DNA of 59,602 nucleotides from Candidatus Rifleibacteriota bacterium (GCA_905236675.1 CAJOND010000016.1:1-59602), one strand, 5' to 3'. Numbered from the stretch's first letter, positions 45,724 through 54,037 are shown. Numbers and translations are program-made. The notes: generated from the letters alone by a model not told the origin.

Positions 45724-46742
45724 TTTTCCTTATCTAATAATTCATCTAAGTAATGAAAAACAAGAGGTGGTTTCAGCGATTTCATACAAGCGTCTGTTTT
45801 CAGTGGACAAACTCTTTGACGACAAGGTATTTTTTCGCAGCTATTAGATATTATAGGTATAAAATTTTCATTTAGAGCAGCTGTTCGTTTCATATCTGTA
45901 GGTCCAACTGGAACAATTGTAGGAGTTCTATATAAAGCTGCTAAATGCATTGTTCCTGAATCATTGGCAATCAAAGCATTTGTTTTGCTCAAAATACAGG
46001 CCAATTCTTCTAAATCAGTTTTTCCCGTTAAATCTATAATTGAAGAGTTGGATTTTTCTGTTATTTCCTTAGAAATATCTGTTTCATTTTTCCCGCCAGT
46101 TAGAATAATCTGAAAATCTTTATATTTTTCAGAAATCATTTTTGTCAGTTCTGAAAAATAATCTGGTGGCCAACGTTTAGCAGCACCAAAAGCAGCTCCT
46201 GGAGCTAATACAATGCTATTTTCCTCTTTGTTTATGTTAAACTTTGCTGAAATTCTATTCCAATCAGTGTTTGAAAAGGAACACTTAGGCAAATCAGGAA
46301 TTCTATCAGGCAGCTCAGGTATTGCTTCTTTCATAAGAATATAATAAAGCTTTGATTCATGAATCAGTTTGTAATCATTAGGTTTTTTCAATACTTTATC
46401 TAGTATTAGTCTTCTAGCTTGAACGTCAAATCCAATTGAATTACCGGTTTTGCAAAGCTTAGCTAATATTGCTCCACGAAAAGAATCTGGGAAAGTAATA
46501 GCAGAACTTGCTAAAATTCTCGAAAGTGATTTCATGGATTTTATTACTTTTAATGGATTATCGTTCGTTTTGATACTGTGTACTATAACAGGCAAATCAG
46601 AAAGCCAATAAACATCTGCTAAATGTGGTCTTGTTACCACATGAACTTCTTTACCTGCCTGACATGCTGCTGATATTGCTGGCAAAGACATTATTACATC
46701 GCCAACCCAGTTAAGACCTATTAGTATTATTGCTTCGCTCAT
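45720..46742 (-). CDS. waaF: LPS heptosyltransferase II (WaaF-like)
   Basis: Transfers the second heptose to the inner core of lipopolysaccharide. I take ATG 46742 (340 aa), where MSEAIILIGLNWVGDVIMSLPAI matches the WaaF start; the frame open to 46871 would overlap the FecR-domain gene by over 100 bases. The donor-site wording is APGAAFGAAKRWPPDYF, close to the WaaF PGAEFGPAKRWP signature. LTGKTDLEELACILSK and ANDSGTMHLAALYRTP follow. There is no ribosome binding site, and TATAAT lies 7 nt upstream, so the transcript may be leaderless. Confidence 0.88.
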   Translation of the reverse strand: MSEAIILIGLNWVGDVIMSLPAISAACQAGKEVHVVTRPHLADVYWLSDLPVIVHSIKTNDNPLKVIKSMKSLSRILASSAITFPDSFRGAILAKLCKTGNSIGFDVQARRLILDKVLKKPNDYKLIHESKLYYILMKEAIPELPDRIPDLPKCSFSNTDWNRISAKFNINKEENSIVLAPGAAFGAAKRWPPDYFSELTKMISEKYKDFQIILTGGKNETDISKEITEKSNSSIIDLTGKTDLEELACILSKTNALIANDSGTMHLAALYRTPTIVPVGPTDMKRTAALNENFIPIISNSCEKIPCRQRVCPLKTDACMKSLKPPLVFHYLDELLDKEN

Positions 46743-46749
46743 ATTTTTT

Positions 46750-46778
46750 ATTATAAAATTAATGTTCTTTTCTAGCAG
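46750..46778 (-). promoter_or_regulatory. Promoter at the waaF start codon
   Basis: On the minus strand TATAAT (46755 to 46750) ends 7 nt before the ATG at 46742, with CTGCTA (46778 to 46773) as a weak -35 at spacing 17. It lies across the end of the FecR-domain gene. Transcription from it would start at the ATG. Confidence 0.45.
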
Positions 46779-47529
46779 CTTTAGTTTTTCTAGCAGCTTT
46801 AAGTTTTTTATCTGCTTGAGTGAATTTATTCTTAGCTTCGATAGCTCTTGCATCGTCTTCGCCATATTCATTCTTCAAATTGACATAATCCATATACAAT
46901 TTGTAAATATCGTTGCTAGATGATTCTTCAGCTACCCATTCATTGTCGTTCCATTCAGCCCTCTTTGATTCTATATTGAATTCAACAGGATCAGAAAGAG
47001 CTCCATCAGGATCTGCAAATGCAGCTAAACCTTCGGTAAGAAGAGCATCGCCATCATAATTACCTCTAACTGCAACGGCACCTTCTACTACAGCAACAGA
47101 AGTTTTCTTGCGAGAAGAAACAGCTACTTCAAATTCTGTACCTCTGATACCTGCAACAAGAGATGGGGTTTCAATTCTGAATTCAGTACCGCGTTTTGTG
47201 AATTTATACCAGGTTTTTCCTTTGAAAACTCTTATGCTCATTGGTTGAACTTCGATCAAAGTTCTTTCTTTTATACGCATACTAGTACCATCAGCATAAG
47301 TTAAAGTTGCTTTTGAATCAATCAAAGTTTCAAGAAGATCACCAGCATAAAGAGGACAAGACTTGCTGATTACATCTGTCTTGTTACTGCCAACGCGTGT
47401 CAACTTAACTTGACCACTAATTATTTGTAGAGTAGCGTCAAGTTCTACAAGATCTTCGGTTGCAAAGCTTGCTGTTGAGAACAATAAACAAAATACTGCT
47501 AATAGGAAGCACAGAGAGGTGCGATTCAT
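46759..47529 (-). CDS. Secreted FecR-domain protein
   Basis: A 256-aa protein with a signal peptide ending ASFAT (about residue 23). A FecR fold follows: ISGQVKLTRVGSNK, LYAGDLLETLIDSKATLTYADG, GTEFRIETPSLVAGIRGTEF and VAVVEGAVAVRGN, the last being the usual FecR signature. Outside iron regulation such domains occur in periplasmic or surface proteins. The C-terminus (about 205-256) is charged, with repeated Lys/Ala (KLKAARKTKAARKEH). AGGAGG precedes the ATG and a consensus promoter lies upstream. No ECF sigma factor or TonB receptor is adjacent, so a regulatory role in iron uptake is unlikely. Confidence 0.85.
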   Translation of the reverse strand: MNRTSLCFLLAVFCLLFSTASFATEDLVELDATLQIISGQVKLTRVGSNKTDVISKSCPLYAGDLLETLIDSKATLTYADGTSMRIKERTLIEVQPMSIRVFKGKTWYKFTKRGTEFRIETPSLVAGIRGTEFEVAVSSRKKTSVAVVEGAVAVRGNYDGDALLTEGLAAFADPDGALSDPVEFNIESKRAEWNDNEWVAEESSSNDIYKLYMDYVNLKNEYGEDDARAIEAKNKFTQADKKLKAARKTKAARKEH

Positions 47530-47589
47530 AATTATAAAGCCTCCTGATAAACTTATATACTTATCGAAACGACATATTTAGATATACTA

Positions 47590-47618
47590 ATTATAAAAAG
47601 CATTTTAAAATATGTCAA
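47590..47618 (-). promoter_or_regulatory. Consensus promoter of the FecR-domain gene
   Basis: Minus-strand TTGACA (47618 to 47613) and TATAAT (47595 to 47590), spacing exactly 17. The start is expected near 47583, giving a leader of about 54 nt with AGGAGG close to the ATG. Confidence 0.9.
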
Positions 47619-47665
47619 GGGTACAAAATATTAGTTTTTTTATTTTAAAACTATATCTATAAAAC

Positions 47666-47695
47666 AAAAAAAACTTGGGTTGCCCCAAGCTTTTT
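47666..47695 (-). terminator. Terminator of guanylate kinase gene
   Basis: On the minus strand CTTGGG (47689 to 47684) and CCCAAG (47679 to 47674) pair around GCAA, flanked by A-run and a T-run of eight (47673 to 47666). It overlaps the last codons of the gene. Confidence 0.85.
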
Positions 47696-48275
47696 ATCTT
47701 TTCATATAATTTAGAAAAATATTCTCCAAATCAACTTTGGCTTTTTCTAAATCATCGTTTATTAAACAGTGTTTATACTGTTTTGAGCAATCTATTTCTT
47801 TTCTTGCATTGACCATGCGCTTTTTTAAAGATTCTTCGCTGTCCATATTTCGACCGCGAATACGATGCTCTAGTTCTTCGAAACTAGGCGGAAGAATAAA
47901 AATCATGACAGATTCCGGATATTCTTTGTGTATTTTCATGCCACCCTGAACGTCAATATTTAATACGACATGTCTACCAGCATTGACATTGTCGATAAGA
48001 AATTTTCTTGGTGTTCCGTAATAATTCCCATGAACACAAGCCCATTCAGCAAAGGCATTATTTTTTATTTCTTCCTCAAATTCAGAAGCTGTGCAAAAAT
48101 TATATTCCTGACCGTCTTTTTCTCCACCTCTCGGTTCGCGTGAAGTGGTAGAAATAGAATAAACAACATTAGGTTTAAACTTTTCAACGATATGATTGCA
48201 TAAAACAGTTTTCCCGACCCCTGAAGGACCGGAAACAACAAACATATATCCTTTTTTATCTTGTTCAGAAGACAT
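47694..48275 (-). CDS. gmk: Guanylate kinase
   Basis: Phosphorylates GMP to GDP with ATP. It is 193 aa. The P-loop is G16-PSGVGK-T23, the GMP-binding segment is STTSREPRGGEKDGQEYNF, and VLNIDVQGG with RGRNMDSEESLKKRM completes the family pattern. The ATG lies two bases after the stop of the phosphoglycerate mutase gene, with only a weak AAAGAAA upstream, so it is co-transcribed and probably translationally coupled. The gene ends in a terminator. Confidence 0.96.
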   Translation of the reverse strand: MSSEQDKKGYMFVVSGPSGVGKTVLCNHIVEKFKPNVVYSISTTSREPRGGEKDGQEYNFCTASEFEEEIKNNAFAEWACVHGNYYGTPRKFLIDNVNAGRHVVLNIDVQGGMKIHKEYPESVMIFILPPSFEELEHRIRGRNMDSEESLKKRMVNARKEIDCSKQYKHCLINDDLEKAKVDLENIFLNYMKR

Positions 48276-48277
48276 TT

Positions 48278-49813
48278 TTATTTCTTTACTATAAGAGAGG
48301 AGCCTGTCATTTCAGCAGGTTTTTCTATTCCCATCATGTCCAAAATTGTTGGAGCTATATCACACAATTTGCCAGATGATTTTAGATCCAAAGATTTTTT
48401 AGAAACAACGCAGAAGGGTACAACATTTGTGGTGTGTTCTGTAAAAGGTTCACCTGTTTTTAAGTTAACCATTTGTTCTGCATTACCATGATCTGCAGTA
48501 ATAAAGCAGTCATAACCTAATTCGTAAGCTACAGGAATTACTTTTGAAAGAACATTATTAACTGTGCTTACTGCTTTCATGGCAGCTTCCATAATGCCAG
48601 TATGTCCAACCATATCACAGTTCGCAAAATTGACCATAATAAAAGAATACTTTTCTGTTCTTAATTTTTCAATTAAAGTATCGCCTACTTCAAAAGCTGA
48701 CATTTCTGGTTTCAAATCGTAAGTTTTAACTTTTGGAGAAGGAATTACTTGACGTTCTTCTAATGGGAACGGGGTTTCAACGCCACCATTTGTAAAATAT
48801 GTTACATGAGCATATTTTTCTGTTTCAGCTAATCTGAATTGAGCTAAACCTTTATTGGAAATAACTTCTCCAATTCCATTTGATGGATGCTGAGGCGGGA
48901 AAACCATGGGCAGCTTGAATTCATCAGCATAATTTGTAAACATTACATAGTCTACTTTCATTTCTTTGCGCTTGAATTCAGTAAAATCTTCTTTTGTAAA
49001 TACTTTAGCTATTTCCCTCATTCTATCGGCTCTGAAATTAAAAGCAAGAATAGCATCGCCGTCATTTATTGTAGCTACAGGAGATCCATTTTCTTCTATT
49101 ACTATTGGAACTATAAATTCATCTGTAACATTATCTTTATAAGAAGCTTCTATTGCTTCGACTGGATCTGAAAAACGGTTCCCGACACCATGAACAAGAG
49201 CCTGATAGGCTTTTTCTACTCTTTCCCATCTATTATCACGATCCATTGCATAAAAACGACCACAAATAGTCGCTATACGACCAACGCCAAGCTCTTTGGT
49301 TTTTTCGTGTACTGCTTTCACATAATGGACACCACTTGTTGGAGAAGTGTCACGACCATCAGTGAAACAGTGAATAAATAGTTTTTTCAACCCTTTTTGT
49401 TTAGCTAATTCTAATATAGCATATATATGTTCTATATGACTATGGACACCACCGTCAGAAACAAGACCATAAATATGTAAGGCATGGTCTGTTTTTATCA
49501 TTTTATCCATAACATCATTCATAGCTTTATTTTTGAAAAATTCACCATCTTCAATGGCTTTGTTTATTCTGGTAATATCTTGGTAAACAATTCGACCAGC
49601 ACCTATATTCAAGTGTCCGACTTCTGAATTGCCCATTTGACCAGCGGGTAAACCAACTTCTAGACCAGAAGCAGCCAAAGTTGTATAAGGTCGTTCGGCA
49701 AAAAGTTTATTTATAAATTCTGGGTTGGCAGAATATATGGCATTGCCTTCGTGAGAGTCTGAAACACCATAACCATCAAGAATAATTAGTAAAGCTTTAG
49801 ATTTTGTTTCCAT
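48278..49813 (-). CDS. gpmI: 2,3-bisphosphoglycerate-independent phosphoglycerate mutase
   Basis: Interconverts 3- and 2-phosphoglycerate in glycolysis using two Mn2+ ions. It is 511 aa, the standard length. D13 in LDGYG and S63 in GQMGNSEVGH are the metal ligand and phospho-serine. DGRDTSPTSG, CGRFYAMDRDNRW, FNFRADRMRE and ITADHGNAEQM follow in the normal order. AAGG precedes the ATG and a perfect promoter lies 38-66 bases upstream of it. It heads an operon with gmk. Confidence 0.97.
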   Translation of the reverse strand: METKSKALLIILDGYGVSDSHEGNAIYSANPEFINKLFAERPYTTLAASGLEVGLPAGQMGNSEVGHLNIGAGRIVYQDITRINKAIEDGEFFKNKAMNDVMDKMIKTDHALHIYGLVSDGGVHSHIEHIYAILELAKQKGLKKLFIHCFTDGRDTSPTSGVHYVKAVHEKTKELGVGRIATICGRFYAMDRDNRWERVEKAYQALVHGVGNRFSDPVEAIEASYKDNVTDEFIVPIVIEENGSPVATINDGDAILAFNFRADRMREIAKVFTKEDFTEFKRKEMKVDYVMFTNYADEFKLPMVFPPQHPSNGIGEVISNKGLAQFRLAETEKYAHVTYFTNGGVETPFPLEERQVIPSPKVKTYDLKPEMSAFEVGDTLIEKLRTEKYSFIMVNFANCDMVGHTGIMEAAMKAVSTVNNVLSKVIPVAYELGYDCFITADHGNAEQMVNLKTGEPFTEHTTNVVPFCVVSKKSLDLKSSGKLCDIAPTILDMMGIEKPAEMTGSSLIVKK

Positions 49814-49850
49814 ATAAACCTTCTATAAACAATCATCATTTGAAAGCGTG

Positions 49851-49879
49851 ATTATACCTATGATTATCTTTATTGTCAA
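49851..49879 (-). promoter_or_regulatory. Consensus promoter of gpmI-gmk
   Basis: Minus-strand TTGACA (49879 to 49874) and TATAAT (49856 to 49851) with a 17-base spacer. It is divergent from the pth promoter; the two -35 boxes are about 57 bases apart. Confidence 0.9.
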
Positions 49880-49935
49880 TTGACTTCTAAATGCTTATTA
49901 AATCAATGTTTCTGAAAGGAAAATAATTTAAAATC

Positions 49936-49964
49936 TTGATTATAAAAAGATTGAGGAATATAAT
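49936..49964 (+). promoter_or_regulatory. Promoter placing transcription start on the pth ATG
   Basis: TTGATT (49936-49941) and TATAAT (49959-49964), spacing 17, end 6 nt before the ATG at 49971. The transcript would begin on the start codon. A GAGG at 49954-49957 would lie inside the promoter and not in the mRNA. Confidence 0.7.
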
Positions 49965-49970
49965 ATAATT

Positions 49971-50558
49971 ATGTTAATAGTATGTTTAGGTAACCCAGGA
50001 AAAGAATACGAAAATACTAGGCATAATGCTGGTTTTTGGTGTGCTAATAAATTAGCAGATTTGTTTCATACAAAGTTTATATCAAATAAAAAATACCTTG
50101 GTGAAATAGCTGCTTTTACTTTTAATGCTGAAACTCATTTTCTTTTAAAACCAATGACTTATATGAATAATTCTGGTGAATCTGTTTTTGCATTATTACA
50201 AGATGTGCCATTAGAGGCAAGTCATATTCTTGTTATAGAAGATGATATTAATCTTGCTGTTGGAAGGGTTAGGCTAAGAGCAAAGGGTAGTTCAGGCGGC
50301 CACAATGGATTGAAATCTATAATATCTAAAATAGGTGAAAATTTCTGGCGATTACGCATAGGGGTAGGACAGCCTCAGGAAAAAGCTAATAATAATGAAC
50401 ACGAAGTTTTGATTTCTCATGTTTTGGGAAACATATCTTCTCAAGAAGCTCAAATTCTTAATAAAGTAATAGAGGCTGTTCCAGATCTTGTAAAAGATTG
50501 GTTAAACGATGATGGATTGAAAGCTATGAATAAGTATAACCCAATGGAATTTTGGTAA
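49971..50558 (+). CDS. pth: Peptidyl-tRNA hydrolase
   Basis: Frees tRNA from prematurely released peptidyl-tRNA. It is 195 aa, the normal bacterial length. The opening LIVCLGNPGKEYENTRHNAGF contains the substrate Asn8 and catalytic His18. KPMTYMNNSGESV and VIEDDINLAVGRVRLRAKGS with GGHNGLKSI are the other family blocks. Its promoter implies a leaderless mRNA. It is followed by a long repeat region and no clear terminator. Confidence 0.95.
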   Translation: MLIVCLGNPGKEYENTRHNAGFWCANKLADLFHTKFISNKKYLGEIAAFTFNAETHFLLKPMTYMNNSGESVFALLQDVPLEASHILVIEDDINLAVGRVRLRAKGSSGGHNGLKSIISKIGENFWRLRIGVGQPQEKANNNEHEVLISHVLGNISSQEAQILNKVIEAVPDLVKDWLNDDGLKAMNKYNPMEFW

Positions 50559-50740
50559 AGAGGGAAGAGAGAACTGAAAACTGAAAATTGAAAATTGAAA
50601 ACTGAAAACTGAAAACTGATAATTGAAAGATGAAAGATATAAGACCAAAAATGGAGATTGAAGATGGAGGAGGGAAGAGAGAACTGAAAATTGAAGACTG
50701 AGAGTTGAGGAGTGAGAGCTGAAACCCGAAAAAAAGAAAA
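50559..50740 (+). repeat. Purine-rich heptad repeats (ACTGAAA/ATTGAAA)
   Basis: From about 50570 to 50625 the sequence is a run of 7-base units, ACTGAAA, ATTGAAA and close variants, at least eight in tandem. It then decays into GAAAGATGAAAGATA and GGAGATTGAAGATGGAGGAGGG. GAAGAGAGAACTGAAAA occurs twice (about 50564 and 50674), suggesting a longer duplicated unit. The 317-bp gap otherwise holds only the cheC promoter and its leader. Confidence 0.75.
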
Positions 50741-50813
50741 AATAGAAAAACTGTAAGAAATAAAAAATAAATGTTAAAAATTATAAAAAAACATTTTTTT
50801 TTCCTTTGAGCTA

Positions 50814-50842
50814 TTGAAAAGTTTAAAATGGTATTTTATAAT
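50814..50842 (+). promoter_or_regulatory. Promoter of the cheC-cheD-sigma operon
   Basis: TTGAAA (50814-50819) and TATAAT (50837-50842), spacing 17. The predicted start is near 50849, with AGAGG (about 50864-50868) in the leader 8 nt before the cheC ATG. It is a vegetative-type promoter, not a sigma-28 one. Confidence 0.8.
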
Positions 50843-50875
50843 AATCTCTGACTCGTAGTTTACAGAGGTTACTTA

Positions 50876-51496
50876 ATGGAAAATGTCTTGAATATAACAA
50901 GAGACCAATTAGAAGCACTTCGCGAAGTTGGCAATATCGGTTCTGGTAATGCTGCTACTGCTTTGGCTCAATTTCTTAATCGAAAAATAGATATGGATGT
51001 TCCGAATGCTTCTATTCTAGATTTGAACGATATTCCAAATCTAGTTGGCGGTCCGAATAAAACAATTTTAGGTATTTTTCTAAAAATAATGGGAGAGATA
51101 TCTGGACGTTTTTTATTGATGATACCAGAAAATACTTCAATAAAAATGCTTAAATATCTTATCCCTGGATGTGAAGTAAGCTCCTTGACCAAAATGGGAG
51201 AAATGGAAAGCTCTTGCTTACGTGAAATAGGCAATATTTTGGCAGGTGCTTTCCTTAATGCTTTGTCGTTACTGACTCAGACTACAATGTTAAATTCTTT
51301 GCCTTCAATTAATTTTGATTATGCTGGAGCTATGATAGATAATGTTGTTGCAGATATGTCAGCAGTTAGTGATAAAGTTCTTATGATGGAAACTTCTTTT
51401 ATTGAAGAACAGGAAGATATGCGAATACATATTTTTATATTACCTGATCCTGCATCTCTTGAACTGTTGTTACAAAAAATAGGAGTAGCTTCATAA
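50876..51496 (+). CDS. cheC: CheC-type phosphatase of chemotaxis
   Basis: A 206-aa CheC/CheX/FliY-family protein that dephosphorylates CheY-P. Both active-site helices carry the ExxN pattern: LREVGNIGSGNAATALAQFL near residue 15-35 and LREIGNILAGAFLNALSLL near 115-135, each followed about 20 residues later by Pro. Two intact sites suggest real phosphatase activity rather than a purely structural role. It overlaps cheD by one base, matching the known CheC-CheD complex in which CheD activates CheC. Confidence 0.9.
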   Translation: MENVLNITRDQLEALREVGNIGSGNAATALAQFLNRKIDMDVPNASILDLNDIPNLVGGPNKTILGIFLKIMGEISGRFLLMIPENTSIKMLKYLIPGCEVSSLTKMGEMESSCLREIGNILAGAFLNALSLLTQTTMLNSLPSINFDYAGAMIDNVVADMSAVSDKVLMMETSFIEEQEDMRIHIFILPDPASLELLLQKIGVAS

Positions 51497-51981
51497 TGTC
51501 TTCTGTTATACCAGTTGGAATGAGCCAATTAAAAACAGCAAAATCTCCTGCTTTATTAGCTGTTTATGGAATAGGGTCTTGTATAATATTGTCTATATAT
51601 GACGCTACAAGGCGTATTGGTGGGTTAGCTCATATTATGTTGCCTGATTCTGCTGGTATGGATATGACTTCAATAAATCCTATTAAATTTGCGGATACTG
51701 CAGTTCCTGCTTTAATTGAAGCGGTTCTTGATGAAGGAGCTTTAAGAATAGGGTTAGAGGCAAAGATTTTTGGTGGGTCAGAAATGTTTCCACCTACAGA
51801 AGATTATTCTAGTACTATAGGTCGTGATAATACTAAAGCTGTTAAATCTGTTCTAAAAAAATATAACATTCCACTAAAAGGAGAAGATACTGGAGGAAAT
51901 CACGGGCGTTCCATAGAATTCGACCTTAATAGTGGTTTAGTTAAAGTATATATTGTTGGTGAAGAGGCGAGGGAACTCTAA
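51496..51981 (+). CDS. cheD: Chemoreceptor glutamine deamidase CheD
   Basis: Deamidates specific glutamines of methyl-accepting chemotaxis proteins and binds CheC. The 161-aa protein contains the catalytic Cys in YGIGSCIILSIYD, the catalytic His in GGLAHIMLPDS, and the later blocks AKIFGGSEMF, IGRDN and DTGGNHGRSIEFD. The last matches the conserved GGxxGRxV segment. It overlaps both neighbours by one base. No receptor gene with a full signalling domain is in the window. Confidence 0.93.
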   Translation: MSSVIPVGMSQLKTAKSPALLAVYGIGSCIILSIYDATRRIGGLAHIMLPDSAGMDMTSINPIKFADTAVPALIEAVLDEGALRIGLEAKIFGGSEMFPPTEDYSSTIGRDNTKAVKSVLKKYNIPLKGEDTGGNHGRSIEFDLNSGLVKVYIVGEEAREL

Positions 51982-52358
51982 TGTCACGACTATCGTTATT
52001 GATGGGAGTTTTTCTTGCTACTTCTGTAACAACTATTGTTATCTTGTTGGCAATAGCACAAAATGTTGCAAGTAATACTATTGTATATAGAGGAACAATA
52101 ATATTCTTCATTTTTGGTTTTCTGGGAACTTTTTTTGGAAGTGTATTAGAAGTAATTTTTATGCCTGTTGTAGAAGAAAGAGAAAGCTTGAAATTACAAA
52201 AAGACATTAAAGGTGAAAATAAAGAGCTTCAAACAGAGTTAGGAGACCTGCTTGATGAATGTAATGTTAATCTTAATCAAACTGAAATTGGCACCCCTAC
52301 CGATGAGGCAAGGTCGGAAGCTGCCATAGTTGGTGGTAATTCGGCGGTGGTCTCATAA
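51981..52358 (+). CDS. Small two-helix membrane protein with coiled coil, between cheD and sigma gene
   Basis: A 125-aa protein that I cannot place in a family. Two membrane helices (about 5-27 and 36-58) are followed by a charged helix (VEERESLKLQKDIKGENKEL) likely to form a coiled coil in the cytoplasm, and an acidic, low-complexity end. The ATG overlaps the cheD stop by one base, and the sigma gene follows after 24 nt. In Bacillus the corresponding che operon has a small membrane protein (SwrB) next to sigD; the position is similar but the sequence is not recognisably so. Confidence 0.7.
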   Translation: MSRLSLLMGVFLATSVTTIVILLAIAQNVASNTIVYRGTIIFFIFGFLGTFFGSVLEVIFMPVVEERESLKLQKDIKGENKELQTELGDLLDECNVNLNQTEIGTPTDEARSEAAIVGGNSAVVS

Positions 52359-52382
52359 GGCAGCCAGACACGGAGGGATGAT

Positions 52383-53222
52383 GTGAACAAAGAACTTTTA
52401 CTCGAAACCAACTCGGAGGGTTTTGTAGACCCATTGGTTAAAACAAAGCTTCAAGACGAAGACGATCAAAAGCTTTGGGAACAATATAAAATAAATCATG
52501 ATCAGCGCATTAAAGATGCGCTAATTATGAAATATGCTTCTTTTGTTAAATATGTGGCAGGGAGAATTGCTGTAAATTTACCTAGTAACGTTGAATTTGA
52601 TGATTTAGTTAGTTATGGAATACTAGGTCTAATTGATGCTATTGAAAAATACGATTTAGATAAAAACGTTAAATTTAAAACTTATGCTAAAACACGTATT
52701 AGAGGAGCAATTTTTGACGAATTACGTATACTTGACTGGACTCCTCGTTCGATAAGGCAGAAAGCTCGAAAATTAGAAAAGGCTTATGCTAAGCTTGAAG
52801 GTAAATTAGGTCGTGACGCAAAAGACGAAGAAGTAGCTGAATATCTTGGTGTAGATATTTCTGAATTGCATAAACTTTTTGACGAAACAAAAAAATCACT
52901 ACTGCTTTCGTTGGATGAAATGTTTTATGATGATGATGAAGGTTCATCTAGATTTGATTATATAGAAGACGAAAAAAGTGATAATCCTCAAACTAAGATA
53001 GAAGAAGCTGAAGCTAAAAAGATACTTGCTGATGCAATTTCTAAGTTATCCGATAGAGAACGAATGGTTATAACTCTGTATTACTATGAAGAACTAACCT
53101 CTAAAGAAATTGGAAAAATCTTAGGGGTATCTGATTCTAGAGTATCGCAATTACATACCAAAGCTATACTCAGACTTCGAGGAAGATTAAGTAGAATAAA
53201 AGAAGCTCTTGTTCAAAGCTAA
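52383..53222 (+). CDS. RNA polymerase sigma factor, FliA/WhiG (sigma-28) family
   Basis: A 279-aa sigma factor starting at GTG 52383, 6 nt after GGAGG; an ATG two bases earlier is followed directly by a stop. Region 2 is at about 45-115 (DDLVSYGILGLIDAIEKYD, FKTYAKTRIRGAIFDELR, DWTPRS), region 3 at 120-160 and region 4 with the DNA-binding helix-turn-helix at about 215-270 (LSDRERMVITLYYYEELTSKEI, GVSDSRVSQLH). DWTPRSIRQ is the hallmark of FliA/WhiG proteins. An acidic linker (YDDDEGSSRFDYIEDE) joins regions 3 and 4. Together with cheC-cheD it suggests control of motility or chemotaxis genes, perhaps type IV pili here. No anti-sigma FlgM is seen. Confidence 0.92.
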   Translation: MNKELLLETNSEGFVDPLVKTKLQDEDDQKLWEQYKINHDQRIKDALIMKYASFVKYVAGRIAVNLPSNVEFDDLVSYGILGLIDAIEKYDLDKNVKFKTYAKTRIRGAIFDELRILDWTPRSIRQKARKLEKAYAKLEGKLGRDAKDEEVAEYLGVDISELHKLFDETKKSLLLSLDEMFYDDDEGSSRFDYIEDEKSDNPQTKIEEAEAKKILADAISKLSDRERMVITLYYYEELTSKEIGKILGVSDSRVSQLHTKAILRLRGRLSRIKEALVQS

Positions 53223-53228
53223 AGGTTT

Positions 53229-53273
53229 GATAAAAAAACCGCTTATATTTTTAATATAAGCGGTTTTTTTATC
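53229..53273. terminator. Bidirectional terminator between sigma and HAMP genes
   Basis: GATAAAAAAACCGCTTATATT (53229-53249) pairs perfectly with its inverted copy at 53253-53273 around TTT. A-runs and T-runs on both sides serve the two convergent genes. Confidence 0.92.
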
Positions 53274-53289
53274 TTAAATTACTAATTAT

Positions 53290-53886
53290 TTAGTCTGTAG
53301 AATCTACTTCTTCTTGTCTATCAGATTCTAATTTAAATTGGTTTATCAGTTGTCTTAATTCTGAAGAATCTTCGATTAACTGGGCATATTTTTCATTATC
53401 TTTTAAAGAACCAAGCTTATTGTTTATGTCATCAGTTAAGCTTTTGGTTTTAGTCAAAGTAGTTCTAAATTTATCTAGAAGTTCATTCAAAGCTGCGGCT
53501 AGTTCCTTCAAATTATCGTTTCTGCGAAGACTAACTTGGAAAGTCAGGTCACCGTCAGTAATTCTCTTAATACTTTTTTCTAGTTTATAAGCAGGTCCCG
53601 CGGTTTGGTGAGAATAAATGATACTAACCATAAAGACAATTATTACATTCACAAATACTAAAATCACTAATCGAGGCCAATTGATACTGATAAAATCATA
53701 TATTAAAGAAGAAATATCATTTTGTTGGGCATAGGTAGCATGTTTTTCGATAAAGAAAGTACCAAGAACATAGATATTGCAAGCTGTAATAACAGCAACA
53801 AGTAAAGCTAACAAAAGGATAGTACCAGCAAACCGGCTTTGCATATCCTTCGCTATAAAATAATTTTTTCGTTGGCTAGCACTCAC
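53290..53886 (-). CDS. HAMP-domain membrane protein without output domain
   Basis: I take the GTG at 53886, 9 nt after AGGAGG; the ATG at 53916 lies upstream of that site. The product is 198 aa. Two membrane helices (about 18-45 and 70-93) flank a short periplasmic loop. A HAMP segment follows (AGPAYKLEKSIKRITDGDLTF, then VSLRRNDNLKELAAALNELLD), with a coiled tail. There is no kinase, cyclase or methyl-accepting domain. Such stand-alone HAMP proteins exist beside chemotaxis genes, but the function is unclear. Convergent to the sigma gene. Confidence 0.8.
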   Translation of the reverse strand: MSASQRKNYFIAKDMQSRFAGTILLLALLVAVITACNIYVLGTFFIEKHATYAQQNDISSLIYDFISINWPRLVILVFVNVIIVFMVSIIYSHQTAGPAYKLEKSIKRITDGDLTFQVSLRRNDNLKELAAALNELLDKFRTTLTKTKSLTDDINNKLGSLKDNEKYAQLIEDSSELRQLINQFKLESDRQEEVDSTD

Positions 53887-54037
53887 AGTATAAACCCTCC
53901 TAGGGTATCTTATCATATAAAGGATAAATCAACATGAGATTTTTTGTCAATTTATAATTAAACCTTTTTATTTAATAATCATTTTGTATTATGAAATCAA
54001 TATTTTTAATCACTTTTTGATATTGATATTTAAAAAT

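Noticed and set aside
46743..46871. 43-residue extension of WaaF
   Set aside because: It lies inside the FecR-domain gene in another frame and does not resemble WaaF; the family start is at ATG 46742.
46759..47529. FecR iron-uptake regulator
   Set aside because: The domain is present, but there is a signal peptide and no sigma factor or TonB receptor gene beside it.
50570..50640. Regular short repeats after pth that might suggest a CRISPR array
   Set aside because: The units are 7 bases long, adjacent, and without unique spacers; there are no cas genes. They are simple tandem repeats.
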